Both the position numbers and the translations under genes were made by a program. The notes under the pieces are model-generated. The model searched no databases and was not told the DNA's origin. It saw nothing but the letters and a program-made list of their open reading frames with translations. 25,162 nucleotides of DNA from CAYGTK01 sp964352775 (GTDB taxonomy: Bacteria > Bacteroidota > Bacteroidia > Chitinophagales > CAIOSU01): positions 1-25,162 of the forward strand of contig CAYGTK010000033.1 in assembly GCA_964352775.1 (NCBI GenBank). The letters are read 5' to 3'. This document shows, piece after piece, positions 1 through 7,180 of the stretch. The stretch's first letter is position 1. Each line of letters begins with the position of its first letter.

Positions 1-53
1 ATGGTACCTGCAACAAGCAACAAGAATAACAGTCCTTTTAATGTTTGTTTCAT
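1..53 (-). CDS. 5' end of a secreted protein gene (partial)
   Basis: Read on the minus strand, an ATG at 53-51 opens a frame that runs off the window after 17 complete codons. The peptide begins MKQTLKGLLFLLLVAGT. This is a textbook N-terminal signal sequence: a basic start (Lys2, Lys6) followed by a run of Leu, Phe and Val. The protein is therefore probably exported or a lipoprotein, but no mature sequence is visible and no function can be given. It is divergent from the Glu-rich gene that starts at 234. I found no convincing TAnnTTTG box in the roughly 180-nt space between them. Confidence 0.55.
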   Translation of the reverse strand, partial: MKQTLKGLLFLLLVAGT

Positions 54-233
54 TGTAAGAAATTTTTTAGTTGATCCGAGTGAAAAATAATTAGTAAACC
101 CTTCAAAATAGAGGCCTAAAATTAGTATTTATAATTAAGTTCGAAGAATTTTAACCCAGAATTAATAATGATCTGTGTGTAACAGACGTTGTATTTCATT
201 AATTGGTTGCTTAACGATCAAAACTTTTTTTTC

Positions 234-1070
234 ATGAATACCACCAGCACTCACTCTCACATCCGTAGACTATGCGAAAAGATAGTTCGTCTTAACAATG
301 CCTTGGAAGGAGATGACCATATAGAAGATGCTGAAATAGAATTATTGAACACTTATGTTCAAAGTCTTCAAGATGCTGTGCAAAGCCTTAAGGATAGTGG
401 TGTTTCCACTGGTATGTTAGAAAAAGAAGTGGTTGAAAAGCCAACACTAGCAGTACAAATAGAAGTAGAAGAAATTGATGAAACTTTAGAAGAGCTTGAG
501 GTTTCAGTTCAAGAAGTAGAAGAACCTGTAGTTGAGATCTCACAAGGGTCAGTTGAAGAACTGAAACAAGAAATAGAAAAGCAAGAAGAGGAACAAGTGT
601 TTGAAAGCGAATTTTCTAACGAAGATCCAGTGTCGATCTCAACGCAGGAAGAGGTGCCAGATACCATTGAGAACGAGGTTGAAATGGAAGAATTAGGTCA
701 GTTGGAAGACAAAAGCCCAGTATTGGCAGAGGATGTAGCCGATATAGACCCTTCTATAAATGATAGGTTTAAGGAAAGGCCTAATGACCTTGTAGATAAA
801 CTTTCAGCTGAACCAGTAGGAGATCTTCGTCAGTTTTTGGATCTGAGCCAGAAGTACGAATTCATCAGCCAATTATTTAATGGTGATGTTGATCACTTTA
901 ATACAGCCCTTAAGCGATTGAACAGCAGCGAGACTTATGCCGATGCGGAAAACTATATTAATACTGAATTACTTACTAGATATGACTGGAAAGGGAAAGA
1001 AAAACAAGTTGAAAAACTGACAAAACTTTTACATCGCCGTTTTCATATTACCTCTGTTGGCTTGAATTAA
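234..1070 (+). CDS. Glu-rich protein of unknown function with conserved C-terminal helical domain
   Basis: A 278-residue protein without signal peptide or membrane segment, so probably cytoplasmic. It has three parts. Residues 1-55 are a predicted helical or coiled-coil N-terminus (RRLCEKIVRLNNAL). Residues 60-190 are a low-complexity stretch dominated by Glu and Val. Residues 195-270 form a compact region with DLRQFLDLSQKYEFISQLFNGD, a Leu/Asn-rich helix, and LLTRYDW near the end. I recall similar C-terminal regions in uncharacterised Bacteroidota proteins but know no function. I chose the ATG at 234. A TTG at 189 would add 15 residues (YFINWLL...) that look like untranslated sequence. The stop overlaps the stop of convergent waaA by two bases. 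Confidence 0.75.
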   Translation: MNTTSTHSHIRRLCEKIVRLNNALEGDDHIEDAEIELLNTYVQSLQDAVQSLKDSGVSTGMLEKEVVEKPTLAVQIEVEEIDETLEELEVSVQEVEEPVVEISQGSVEELKQEIEKQEEEQVFESEFSNEDPVSISTQEEVPDTIENEVEMEELGQLEDKSPVLAEDVADIDPSINDRFKERPNDLVDKLSAEPVGDLRQFLDLSQKYEFISQLFNGDVDHFNTALKRLNSSETYADAENYINTELLTRYDWKGKEKQVEKLTKLLHRRFHITSVGLN

Positions 1071-2314
1071 GCCATTGTTTTGAGGATAACTTCTGCCATT
1101 TTTTGTGAGGCACCCTTATTGGAGTTAATGTAGTTCTGAATAGAAGAGTGTATATTTTGCTTATTCTCTCCATCAGAAAAATACTGAATAGCACTTTCAA
1201 TTTCTTTACTAGAGTTAACCACTTTGGCAGCACCTCTACTTAACAGGTCAGTCGCCTCTTGAAACCGAATGTGCTTAGGCCCAAATAGCACAGGTACATT
1301 ATAGGCTATAGGTTCTAGTATATTATGAATTCCACTACCTAAGCCTCCACCTATATACGCCACATCAGCGTAGCGGTATAGTTTGCTTAATATACCAAGG
1401 CTATCAATTATTAGCACTTGCTTCTTTTCAGTATTAAGGGGGATGCTACTATGAAGAATGGCAGATGTGCCAAACGTAGACTGAGCATCCTTTATTCGTG
1501 CATCATTAACTTCATGGGGTGCAATTATCAGCTTCCATTCTTTCAACTTTTCTGAACCTAAAGTGGCTGCAATTATTTTTTCATCTGCAGGCCAAGTACT
1601 ACCTGCTACTATAACTTTATGTCCAGCGCAAAATGCTGCTATACTTAGGTCATTGAATTCTACAGTGCTTATGTTCAGCACGCGATCTAATCTTGTATCG
1701 CCAGTAACTAGTGTTGTTTCGCCGTGCCCAATACTAGTTAACAAGGTTTTAGAGCTCTCGCTTTGCACAAAAAGCTTTTGGAAGAAACCCAACATCTTCC
1801 TGTGTAAGCCACCATACCAACTGAAGAATATGCTGTTTGGTAGAAAGTGAGCAGACACTAAAAAGGTAGGGATGCCTTTATCTTTTAACTCGCTCAGGTG
1901 AAAATACCAGAATTCGTATTTCACGAACAATGCTACAGTTGGTTTAGCAGCGTTGATGAACTGCTTTGCATTTGCGGCAGTATCAAGGGGCATATAAGTG
2001 ACCACCTCAGCAACTCCCTTAGGTTGAATTACCTCATAGCCTGAAGGAGAGTAAAAAGTAACTAAAACTTGCGCTTCAGGCAGTTGCGTTTTCAATTCTT
2101 CTATTAATGGCCAACCTTGTTCAAACTCACCTAGTGACGCAGCGTGCATCCAAATAGTCTGCTTATTCTTATCTAAGCTTTTAAGGTCTTGCTCGATATG
2201 TTTTCTCCCTTTTACCCAGGCTTTGGCCTTAGGGTTGAAAAAACTGGCTAAATGAATGATGAAGCCATACAGCGTAATAGCTAAGGCATATATTGTTCTA
2301 CTGAGGAACAACAT
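1067..2314 (-). CDS. waaA: 3-deoxy-D-manno-octulosonic acid (Kdo) transferase
   Basis: This enzyme transfers Kdo from CMP-Kdo to the lipid A precursor, the first step of LPS inner-core assembly, at the inner face of the cytoplasmic membrane. It has 415 residues, the normal length for a GT-B fold WaaA. Residues 6-28 form an N-terminal membrane anchor. The N-terminal domain carries HAASLGEFEQG (57-67), whose Glu63 is the family's likely catalytic base. The C-terminal nucleotide-binding half has VIVAGSTWPADE, IIAPHEV and the ADVAYIGGGLGSGIHNILEP motif with the following VPVLFGP. The ATG directly follows the TAA of the upstream gene, so the two are probably co-transcribed and translationally coupled. 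The identification is secure; the number of Kdo residues added cannot be read. Confidence 0.95.
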   Translation of the reverse strand: MLFLSRTIYALAITLYGFIIHLASFFNPKAKAWVKGRKHIEQDLKSLDKNKQTIWMHAASLGEFEQGWPLIEELKTQLPEAQVLVTFYSPSGYEVIQPKGVAEVVTYMPLDTAANAKQFINAAKPTVALFVKYEFWYFHLSELKDKGIPTFLVSAHFLPNSIFFSWYGGLHRKMLGFFQKLFVQSESSKTLLTSIGHGETTLVTGDTRLDRVLNISTVEFNDLSIAAFCAGHKVIVAGSTWPADEKIIAATLGSEKLKEWKLIIAPHEVNDARIKDAQSTFGTSAILHSSIPLNTEKKQVLIIDSLGILSKLYRYADVAYIGGGLGSGIHNILEPIAYNVPVLFGPKHIRFQEATDLLSRGAAKVVNSSKEIESAIQYFSDGENKQNIHSSIQNYINSNKGASQKMAEVILKTMA

Positions 2315-3088
2315 TTAGTAATAGTAGTATTTCTGGGTGCTCTTATAGTAGATGGGAAGTAACCAAGCTATTTTGTAACTGATGATCGCATCAAAGCGTT
2401 GGCCCTCGCCACTAGTTCTTGTGTCAAAATTGAACGTTCTGCGGCCTTGTGTAAATCCTTGGTGAAATTCCACCCCAGTATAGAAGTTAATGCGTCGGTT
2501 ATTAGCCAAATACATGTAGCCAATAAATTGCGATAGCATAAAACCATTGCTAAGTCTATCGTATCCTTTTTGATAGTCCTCATCTAATTGAGGTACTTCA
2601 GCCTTATTTTCTAAGTCAATAAATATCTTGTGCTGCATAAAACCAGCGCCCAGCCTAATATAAAGCCCTGAGTTGATGTTCGGTTTTTTACCAATAGGTA
2701 TCACTTTGCCCACCATCGCCCTAAGCATAAAGCCACGCTCTAATAGCCGTACATTTTCTAATACTCCTGAAGCGCCAACCAACAAGCCATTACCATCCGT
2801 AATATCATCAAATAGACCAGGCTCGTTTATTTTGCTTCCAAAAATGAAATTCCCTTCTAGGTCGAACCAAAAATTCTTTTTCATTTTAAAACTGAGTGCA
2901 GCACCAATGGCAGAACTAAAGCCAAACCTATCTTGTAGGTCGGCAAAGGGAAATTGGGCTTGATAATTTACCTGTAGCGCAAAGGCGGTCATTACCGAAT
3001 CTTTCAATAAACTCTGCGCATTCATCGTTCCTTGTGTGGCTAAGAACAAGCCTAGAAACAGAATGATCTTTTTAAGAATGCTGTACAT
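2315..3088 (-). CDS. exported protein of unknown function, probably beta-rich outer-membrane associated
   Basis: A 257-residue protein with a signal peptide (LKKIILFLGLFLATQG, likely cleavage near AQ at 24-25). The mature part alternates hydrophobic and polar residues and is rich in Gly and aromatics (GLYIRLGAGFMQHKIF, GYMYLANNRRINFYTGVEF). It ends in a run of tyrosines, as outer-membrane beta-barrels often do. It may be a small barrel or porin-like protein; I do not recognise a named family. It abuts waaA with no gap, so it is the first gene of a two-gene unit. Its context suggests a cell-envelope role but nothing more. A near-consensus -7 box (TAACTTTA) lies 6 nt before the ATG. Confidence 0.8.
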   Translation of the reverse strand: MYSILKKIILFLGLFLATQGTMNAQSLLKDSVMTAFALQVNYQAQFPFADLQDRFGFSSAIGAALSFKMKKNFWFDLEGNFIFGSKINEPGLFDDITDGNGLLVGASGVLENVRLLERGFMLRAMVGKVIPIGKKPNINSGLYIRLGAGFMQHKIFIDLENKAEVPQLDEDYQKGYDRLSNGFMLSQFIGYMYLANNRRINFYTGVEFHQGFTQGRRTFNFDTRTSGEGQRFDAIISYKIAWLLPIYYKSTQKYYYY

Positions 3089-3094
3089 ATACGG

Positions 3095-3102
3095 TAAAGT
3101 TA
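3095..3102 (-). promoter_or_regulatory. candidate -7 box for the exported protein-waaA unit
   Basis: On the minus strand the bases read TAACTTTA, one mismatch from the Bacteroidota -7 consensus TAnnTTTG. Six bases separate it from the ATG at 3088. No clear TTG-type -33 element was found at 19-21 nt further upstream. It is one of two divergent boxes in the 74-nt spacer. Confidence 0.4.
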
Positions 3103-3146
3103 ACGGATCTGTAATGAAAGCAAGGGATGTGGATACAAAATATGGC

Positions 3147-3154
3147 TATATTTG
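3147..3154 (+). promoter_or_regulatory. -7 promoter box of the nucleotide-sugar operon
   Basis: TATATTTG matches the Bacteroidota consensus TAnnTTTG exactly and lies eight bases before the first possible ATG (3163) of the eleven-gene operon. Transcription would then begin within a few bases of the start codon. A -33 TTG is not evident. Confidence 0.55.
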
Positions 3155-3162
3155 CGCGCTAG

Positions 3163-4308
3163 ATGGAGGCAGGTAAATTGGCGACGAACAAGCCCATACA
3201 AATGGTCGATCTTCAGACCGAGTATAAAGGCTATAAACAGGAAATGAACGCAGCTTTGGAGGCTGTGCTTAATAAAGCCGCTTTTATAGGTGGTGCTGCT
3301 GTAAAGCAGTTTGAAGAGAACCTTGCTGAATATTTGGGGTGTAAGCATGTTATTGCTTGTGCCAACGGTACCGATGCGCTTCAAATTGCCTTAATGGCCC
3401 TAGACTTACCAAAGGGTTCAGAGGTTATCACGCCAAGTTTCACATACATTTCTACTGTAGAAGTTGTTGCCTTACTTGGCTTAACGCCTGTGTTTGTTGA
3501 GGTAGACCCTAATACTTTTTTGATGGACATGGCTTCTCTAGAGAAAGCAATAGGTCCAAATACGAAAGCGATAATACCAGTTCATCTGTTTGGGCAATGT
3601 GCAGATATGGACCCATTAATGGAAGTAGCTGAAAAGCATGCACTACATGTAATTGAAGACACAGCGCAAACTATTGGTGCTAACTACCTGAAAGGTAATT
3701 CGCCTAGAAAGTCTGGAACTATCGGTCATATCGGTTGCACATCATTCTATCCATCTAAGAATTTGGGGTGCTATGGTGATGGTGGAGCAATGTTCACTAA
3801 TGATGATGAACTAGCTAAGAAGCTTAGAATGATAGCTAATCATGGACAGAGCGAACGCTATTACTTCTCCAAAGTAGGAGTGAATAGTCGTTTAGATGGT
3901 TTGCAGGCTGCGATTCTTAATGTGAAATTACCTCACTTGGATACTTATTGCCAAAAGCGACAAGAAATAGCGCAGGCCTATAATGAGGGCTTGCAGGATC
4001 TTTTGGAGATAACTACCCCAGCAAAAGCAGCGTGGAGCGAGCATGTATATCATCAATATACCATGAAGGTGGAGCGCCGAGACGAGTTAAAAGAGTTCTT
4101 GCAACAGCAGAACATACCTAGCATGATATATTACCCCGTGCCAGCTCATTTGCAAGAGGCATATCGTGGTTTCGGGTATTCAAAAGATGACCTTTTGGTA
4201 ACGGAAGGTCTGTGTGAGAAAGTACTATCTTTGCCGATCCATCCATACATGGAGCAAGATCAAATAGACCATATAATAAAGAGCATTTTTAAGTTTTATA
4301 GAAGATGA
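3163..4308 (+). CDS. wbpE: UDP-2-acetamido-2-deoxy-3-oxo-D-glucuronate aminotransferase (DegT/DnrJ/EryC1 family)
   Basis: A PLP-dependent sugar aminotransferase of 381 residues, predicted to use glutamate to aminate the 3-keto group of UDP-2-acetamido-3-keto-glucuronate. The motif order follows Pseudomonas WbpE closely: CANGTDALQIALMAL (66-80), ITPSFTYISTVE, IIPVHLFGQCADMD, VIEDTAQ with Asp166 facing the PLP ring, SFYPSKNLGCYGDGGAM with the Schiff-base Lys199, and GVNSRLDGLQAAIL. The presence of wbpB and wbpD in the same operon supports the assignment over dTDP-sugar aminotransferases such as FdtB or QdtB. Start choice is uncertain. ATG 3163 lies eight bases after the promoter box. A TTG at 3178 preceded by GGAGG would give MATNKPIQMVDL, nearer the family's usual N-terminus. 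First gene of the operon; its stop overlaps ugd (ATGA). Confidence 0.88.
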   Translation: MEAGKLATNKPIQMVDLQTEYKGYKQEMNAALEAVLNKAAFIGGAAVKQFEENLAEYLGCKHVIACANGTDALQIALMALDLPKGSEVITPSFTYISTVEVVALLGLTPVFVEVDPNTFLMDMASLEKAIGPNTKAIIPVHLFGQCADMDPLMEVAEKHALHVIEDTAQTIGANYLKGNSPRKSGTIGHIGCTSFYPSKNLGCYGDGGAMFTNDDELAKKLRMIANHGQSERYYFSKVGVNSRLDGLQAAILNVKLPHLDTYCQKRQEIAQAYNEGLQDLLEITTPAKAAWSEHVYHQYTMKVERRDELKEFLQQQNIPSMIYYPVPAHLQEAYRGFGYSKDDLLVTEGLCEKVLSLPIHPYMEQDQIDHIIKSIFKFYRR

Positions 4309-5621
4309 TAAATATAGCAGTAGTAGGAACGGGTTATGTAGGCTTAGTTACCGGAATTTGCTTTGCAGAAACTGGAAACCAGGTAACCTGTATTGATATT
4401 GATGAAAAGAAAGTAGCATCCCTGAAAGATGGTGTTATTCCAATTTACGAGCCAGGCTTGGATGTATTGTTCGAGCGTAACGTAAAGCAAGGCCGCCTTA
4501 CATTCACCACTGACCTAGCGTCAGGTGTTAAAGATGCCACCATAGTATTCTTGGCTTTACCTACTCCTCCGGGAGAAGATGGTTCAGCTGATTTAAGCTA
4601 TGTATTAGGCGTAGCCAAAGACCTTGGTAAACTTATGACAGACTACAAGGTACTGGTAGATAAGAGTACGGTGCCAGTTGGTACGTCGGAACGAGTACAT
4701 GCAGCGGTAAAAGAAAGCTACTCAGGTGATTTCGATGTAGTGTCAAATCCTGAATTCCTTCGTGAAGGTAAAGCAGTAGATGATTTCATGAAACCCGATC
4801 GTGTGGTTATTGGAACATCTTCTAAAAGAGCAGAAGAGATAATGGGTAAATTGTACGAGCCATTCGTTCGTCAAGGTAACCCAGTTATTTTTATGGATGA
4901 GCGTTCAGCTGAGATGACCAAATACGCAGCTAACTCTTATCTGGCTACTCGTATCTCGTTCATGAACGAGATAGCAAACCTTTGTGAGTTAGTGGGCGCG
5001 GATGTTGATATGATCCGCCGAGGCATGGGCTCTGATAACAGGATCGGTAAGCGATTCCTATTCCCAGGTGTGGGATATGGCGGTAGTTGTTTCCCTAAGG
5101 ATGTACAAGCGCTAGCGAAAACTGCCAACGAGAATACTTATGAGTTCAAGATATTGAACTCGGTGATGAACGTAAACCGTATTCAAAAAACGGTTTTGGT
5201 TCAAAAAATAAAAGCACGCTATGGAAACGACTTGAGCGGAAAAACTTTCGCCATGTGGGGATTGGCCTTCAAGCCAGATACAGACGATATTAGAGAAGCG
5301 CCAGCATTGTACATTATTGATGAATTGCTAGAAGCAGGAGCAAAGGTGAAAGCCTTTGACCCGGAAGCTATGAATAATGTAGCTAAGGAGTATGGTGGTA
5401 AGATCACCTTGGTAGATAGTCAATACGATGCTTTGGAAGGTGCGGATGCCCTTTTAACAGTTACTGAGTGGAGTGTATTCCGCAATCCAGACCTCAAGAA
5501 GGTTAAAAGTATGTTGAGCGAGCCATTGATATTTGACGGACGTAACCTTTACGATCTTGAGAATATGAAAGAAGAAGGTTTTGAATATCACAGTATAGGT
5601 AGAGCAACCATTAAAGCATGA
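4305..5621 (+). CDS. ugd: UDP-glucose 6-dehydrogenase
   Basis: Oxidises UDP-glucose to UDP-glucuronate with two NAD+ in the cytoplasm. It has 438 residues, the normal length. The N-terminal Rossmann motif is VVGTGYVGLVTG (6-17). Other landmarks are PTPPGEDGSADLS (87-99), STVPVGTSE, NPEFLREGKAVDDF, the central helix with KYAANSYLATRISFMNEIAN, and the catalytic Cys262 in GVGYGGSCFPKD. The C-terminal UDP-binding domain has WGLAFKPDTDDIREAP. NPEFLREG and the PPGEDG motif point to the UDP-glucose rather than the UDP-HexNAc subfamily. It overlaps wbpE by ATGA and the decarboxylase gene by ATGA. Its product feeds the next gene directly. Confidence 0.95.
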   Translation: MINIAVVGTGYVGLVTGICFAETGNQVTCIDIDEKKVASLKDGVIPIYEPGLDVLFERNVKQGRLTFTTDLASGVKDATIVFLALPTPPGEDGSADLSYVLGVAKDLGKLMTDYKVLVDKSTVPVGTSERVHAAVKESYSGDFDVVSNPEFLREGKAVDDFMKPDRVVIGTSSKRAEEIMGKLYEPFVRQGNPVIFMDERSAEMTKYAANSYLATRISFMNEIANLCELVGADVDMIRRGMGSDNRIGKRFLFPGVGYGGSCFPKDVQALAKTANENTYEFKILNSVMNVNRIQKTVLVQKIKARYGNDLSGKTFAMWGLAFKPDTDDIREAPALYIIDELLEAGAKVKAFDPEAMNNVAKEYGGKITLVDSQYDALEGADALLTVTEWSVFRNPDLKKVKSMLSEPLIFDGRNLYDLENMKEEGFEYHSIGRATIKA

Positions 5622-6604
5622 AAAGAGTACTAATAACAGGAGCAGCCGGTTTTTTAGGTTCACATTTATGTGATAGGTTCATGGCAGAGGGCTATGCTGT
5701 TATTGGTATGGATAATCTGATAACAGGCAGCTTAGAAAATATTGAGCATCTTTTTGGTGAAAAGAACTTCGAGTTCTCACATCACGATGTCTCCAACTTT
5801 GTCCACGTAGCAGGTGATCTGGATTACATCCTTCACTTCGCTTCTCCGGCTAGCCCGATAGACTATTTAAAAATACCTATTCAGACCTTGAAAGTAGGGT
5901 CTTTAGGAACTCACAACTTGCTTGGACTGGCTAAAGCTAAAGGAGCAAGGATATTAGTAGCTAGTACTTCTGAGGTATATGGCGACCCACAAGTTCATCC
6001 ACAAACGGAAGATTACTGGGGTAATGTAAACCCTATTGGTCCACGTGGTGTATACGATGAGGCTAAGCGTTTTCAAGAAGCTATAACCATGGCTTATCAC
6101 CGTTATCATGGTGTAGAAACGCGCATCATTCGGATATTCAATACCTATGGCCCACGCATGCGGCTGAACGACGGTCGTGTATTGCCAGCCTTTATCGGTC
6201 AAGCCCTTCGTGGCGAAGACCTTACCGTATTTGGAGATGGCTCACAGACTCGTTCATTCTGCTATGTAGATGATTTGGTAGAAGGTATTTATCGCCTACT
6301 ATTAAGTGACTATGCAGAACCAGTAAATATTGGCAACCCTGATGAGATCACTATAAGTGAATTTGCTGAGGAGGTCTTAAAATTGACAGGGGCCGACCAA
6401 AAGGTAATTTACAAAGACCTACCAGTTGACGACCCTATGCAGCGCCAGCCAGATATTACTAAAGCCAGGGCTATTTTAAATTGGGAGCCCAAGGTGGATA
6501 GAGCGGAAGGACTGAAGATCACTTACGACTATTTCCGATCGCTACCGGAAGAGAAACTATACAAGAAAGAGCATAATACCTTTGAGGGGTATATTCGTAA
6601 ATAA
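5618..6604 (+). CDS. uxs: UDP-glucuronate decarboxylase (UDP-xylose synthase)
   Basis: A 328-residue short-chain dehydrogenase/reductase that converts UDP-glucuronate to UDP-xylose through a bound 4-keto intermediate and NAD+ recycling. Visible motifs are the NAD-binding ITGAAGFLGSHL (6-17), HFASPASPIDYLK (73-85), the TSEVYGDP motif (117-124), and the catalytic pair Tyr146 and Lys150 in GVYDEAKR. Then follow IIRIFNTYGPRM, GDGSQTRSFCYVDD and NIGNPDEITI. The ASPASP and NTYGPRM signatures separate UXS from UDP-glucose epimerases and RfbB. Full length, with no ArnA-type formyltransferase fusion. It lies directly after ugd, so the pair forms a UDP-Glc to UDP-Xyl route. Confidence 0.93.
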   Translation: MKRVLITGAAGFLGSHLCDRFMAEGYAVIGMDNLITGSLENIEHLFGEKNFEFSHHDVSNFVHVAGDLDYILHFASPASPIDYLKIPIQTLKVGSLGTHNLLGLAKAKGARILVASTSEVYGDPQVHPQTEDYWGNVNPIGPRGVYDEAKRFQEAITMAYHRYHGVETRIIRIFNTYGPRMRLNDGRVLPAFIGQALRGEDLTVFGDGSQTRSFCYVDDLVEGIYRLLLSDYAEPVNIGNPDEITISEFAEEVLKLTGADQKVIYKDLPVDDPMQRQPDITKARAILNWEPKVDRAEGLKITYDYFRSLPEEKLYKKEHNTFEGYIRK

Positions 6605-7180
6605 GTGGATCCGTTTATTCATCATACCGCCGTTGTAGATGAAGGGGCCAACATTGGTGCCGGAACTAAAGTATGGCACTTTTGCCATGTAATGGCTACC
6701 GCCCAAATAGGTGAGAAATGCAGCTTGGGGCAGAATGTTTTTGTAGCAAATGATGTGCAGCTAGGTAACAATGTAAAAGTGCAGAACAACGTATCCATCT
6801 ATAGTGGTGTTATCTGTGAAGATGATGTTTTTCTAGGCCCATCTATGGTGTTCACCAATATTAAGAACCCTCGTAGCGCAGTAGTTCGTCGTAATCAATA
6901 CACATCCACTATAGTAAAAAGAGGAGTAAGTATTGGTGCAAATGCTACTATAGTATGCGGCAATACTATTGGAGAATATGCCTTTGTAGGCGCTGGAACA
7001 GTAGTAAGTAAAGATGTACAAGCCTATGCTTTAGTTATAGGAAACCCAGGTGCACAGATAGGATGGATGAGCGAATACGGTCACCGTTTAATATTTGACA
7101 CGAAACAAGAAGCAACATGCCCTGAAAGTGGGCAACGCTATAAATTGGTAAACCAACACGTACAAAAGATAGAACAATAA
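6605..7180 (+). CDS. wbpD: UDP-2-acetamido-3-amino-2,3-dideoxy-glucuronate N-acetyltransferase
   Basis: A 191-residue left-handed beta-helix acetyltransferase, predicted to acetylate the 3-amino group made by WbpE using acetyl-CoA. The helix coils are visible as repeated I-G-x-x-x hexapeptides: VDEGANIGAGTKVWHF, IGEKCSLGQNVFVAND and VKRGVSIGANATIVCG. Family signatures include GPSMVFTNIKNPRS, GEYAFVGAGTVVSKDV, GNPGAQIGWMSEYG and a C-terminal CPESGQRY segment. The start is GTG at 6605, immediately after the TAA of uxs. It gives the full-length family N-terminus, whereas the next in-frame Met would remove the first coils. It shares one base (TAATG) with the next gene. Confidence 0.93.
   Translation: MDPFIHHTAVVDEGANIGAGTKVWHFCHVMATAQIGEKCSLGQNVFVANDVQLGNNVKVQNNVSIYSGVICEDDVFLGPSMVFTNIKNPRSAVVRRNQYTSTIVKRGVSIGANATIVCGNTIGEYAFVGAGTVVSKDVQAYALVIGNPGAQIGWMSEYGHRLIFDTKQEATCPESGQRYKLVNQHVQKIEQ

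Noticed and set aside
189..233. TTG start 15 codons upstream of the Glu-rich gene
   Set aside because: The added peptide is hydrophobic and out of keeping with the protein. ATG 234 is a normal start.
3163..4308. Reading the aminotransferase as a dTDP-sugar enzyme (FdtB/QdtB type)
   Set aside because: rfbB is in the operon, but no ketoisomerase (FdtA/QdtA) is present. The motifs CADMD, SFYPSKNLGCYGDGG and HGQSERYY follow WbpE, and wbpB and wbpD are present.
5954..6202. Minus-strand open frames inside the sugar genes (here and at 4937, 7635, 10161, 11841 and others)
   Set aside because: They are antisense to well-conserved enzymes, lack family resemblance, and follow from codon bias of the sense genes.
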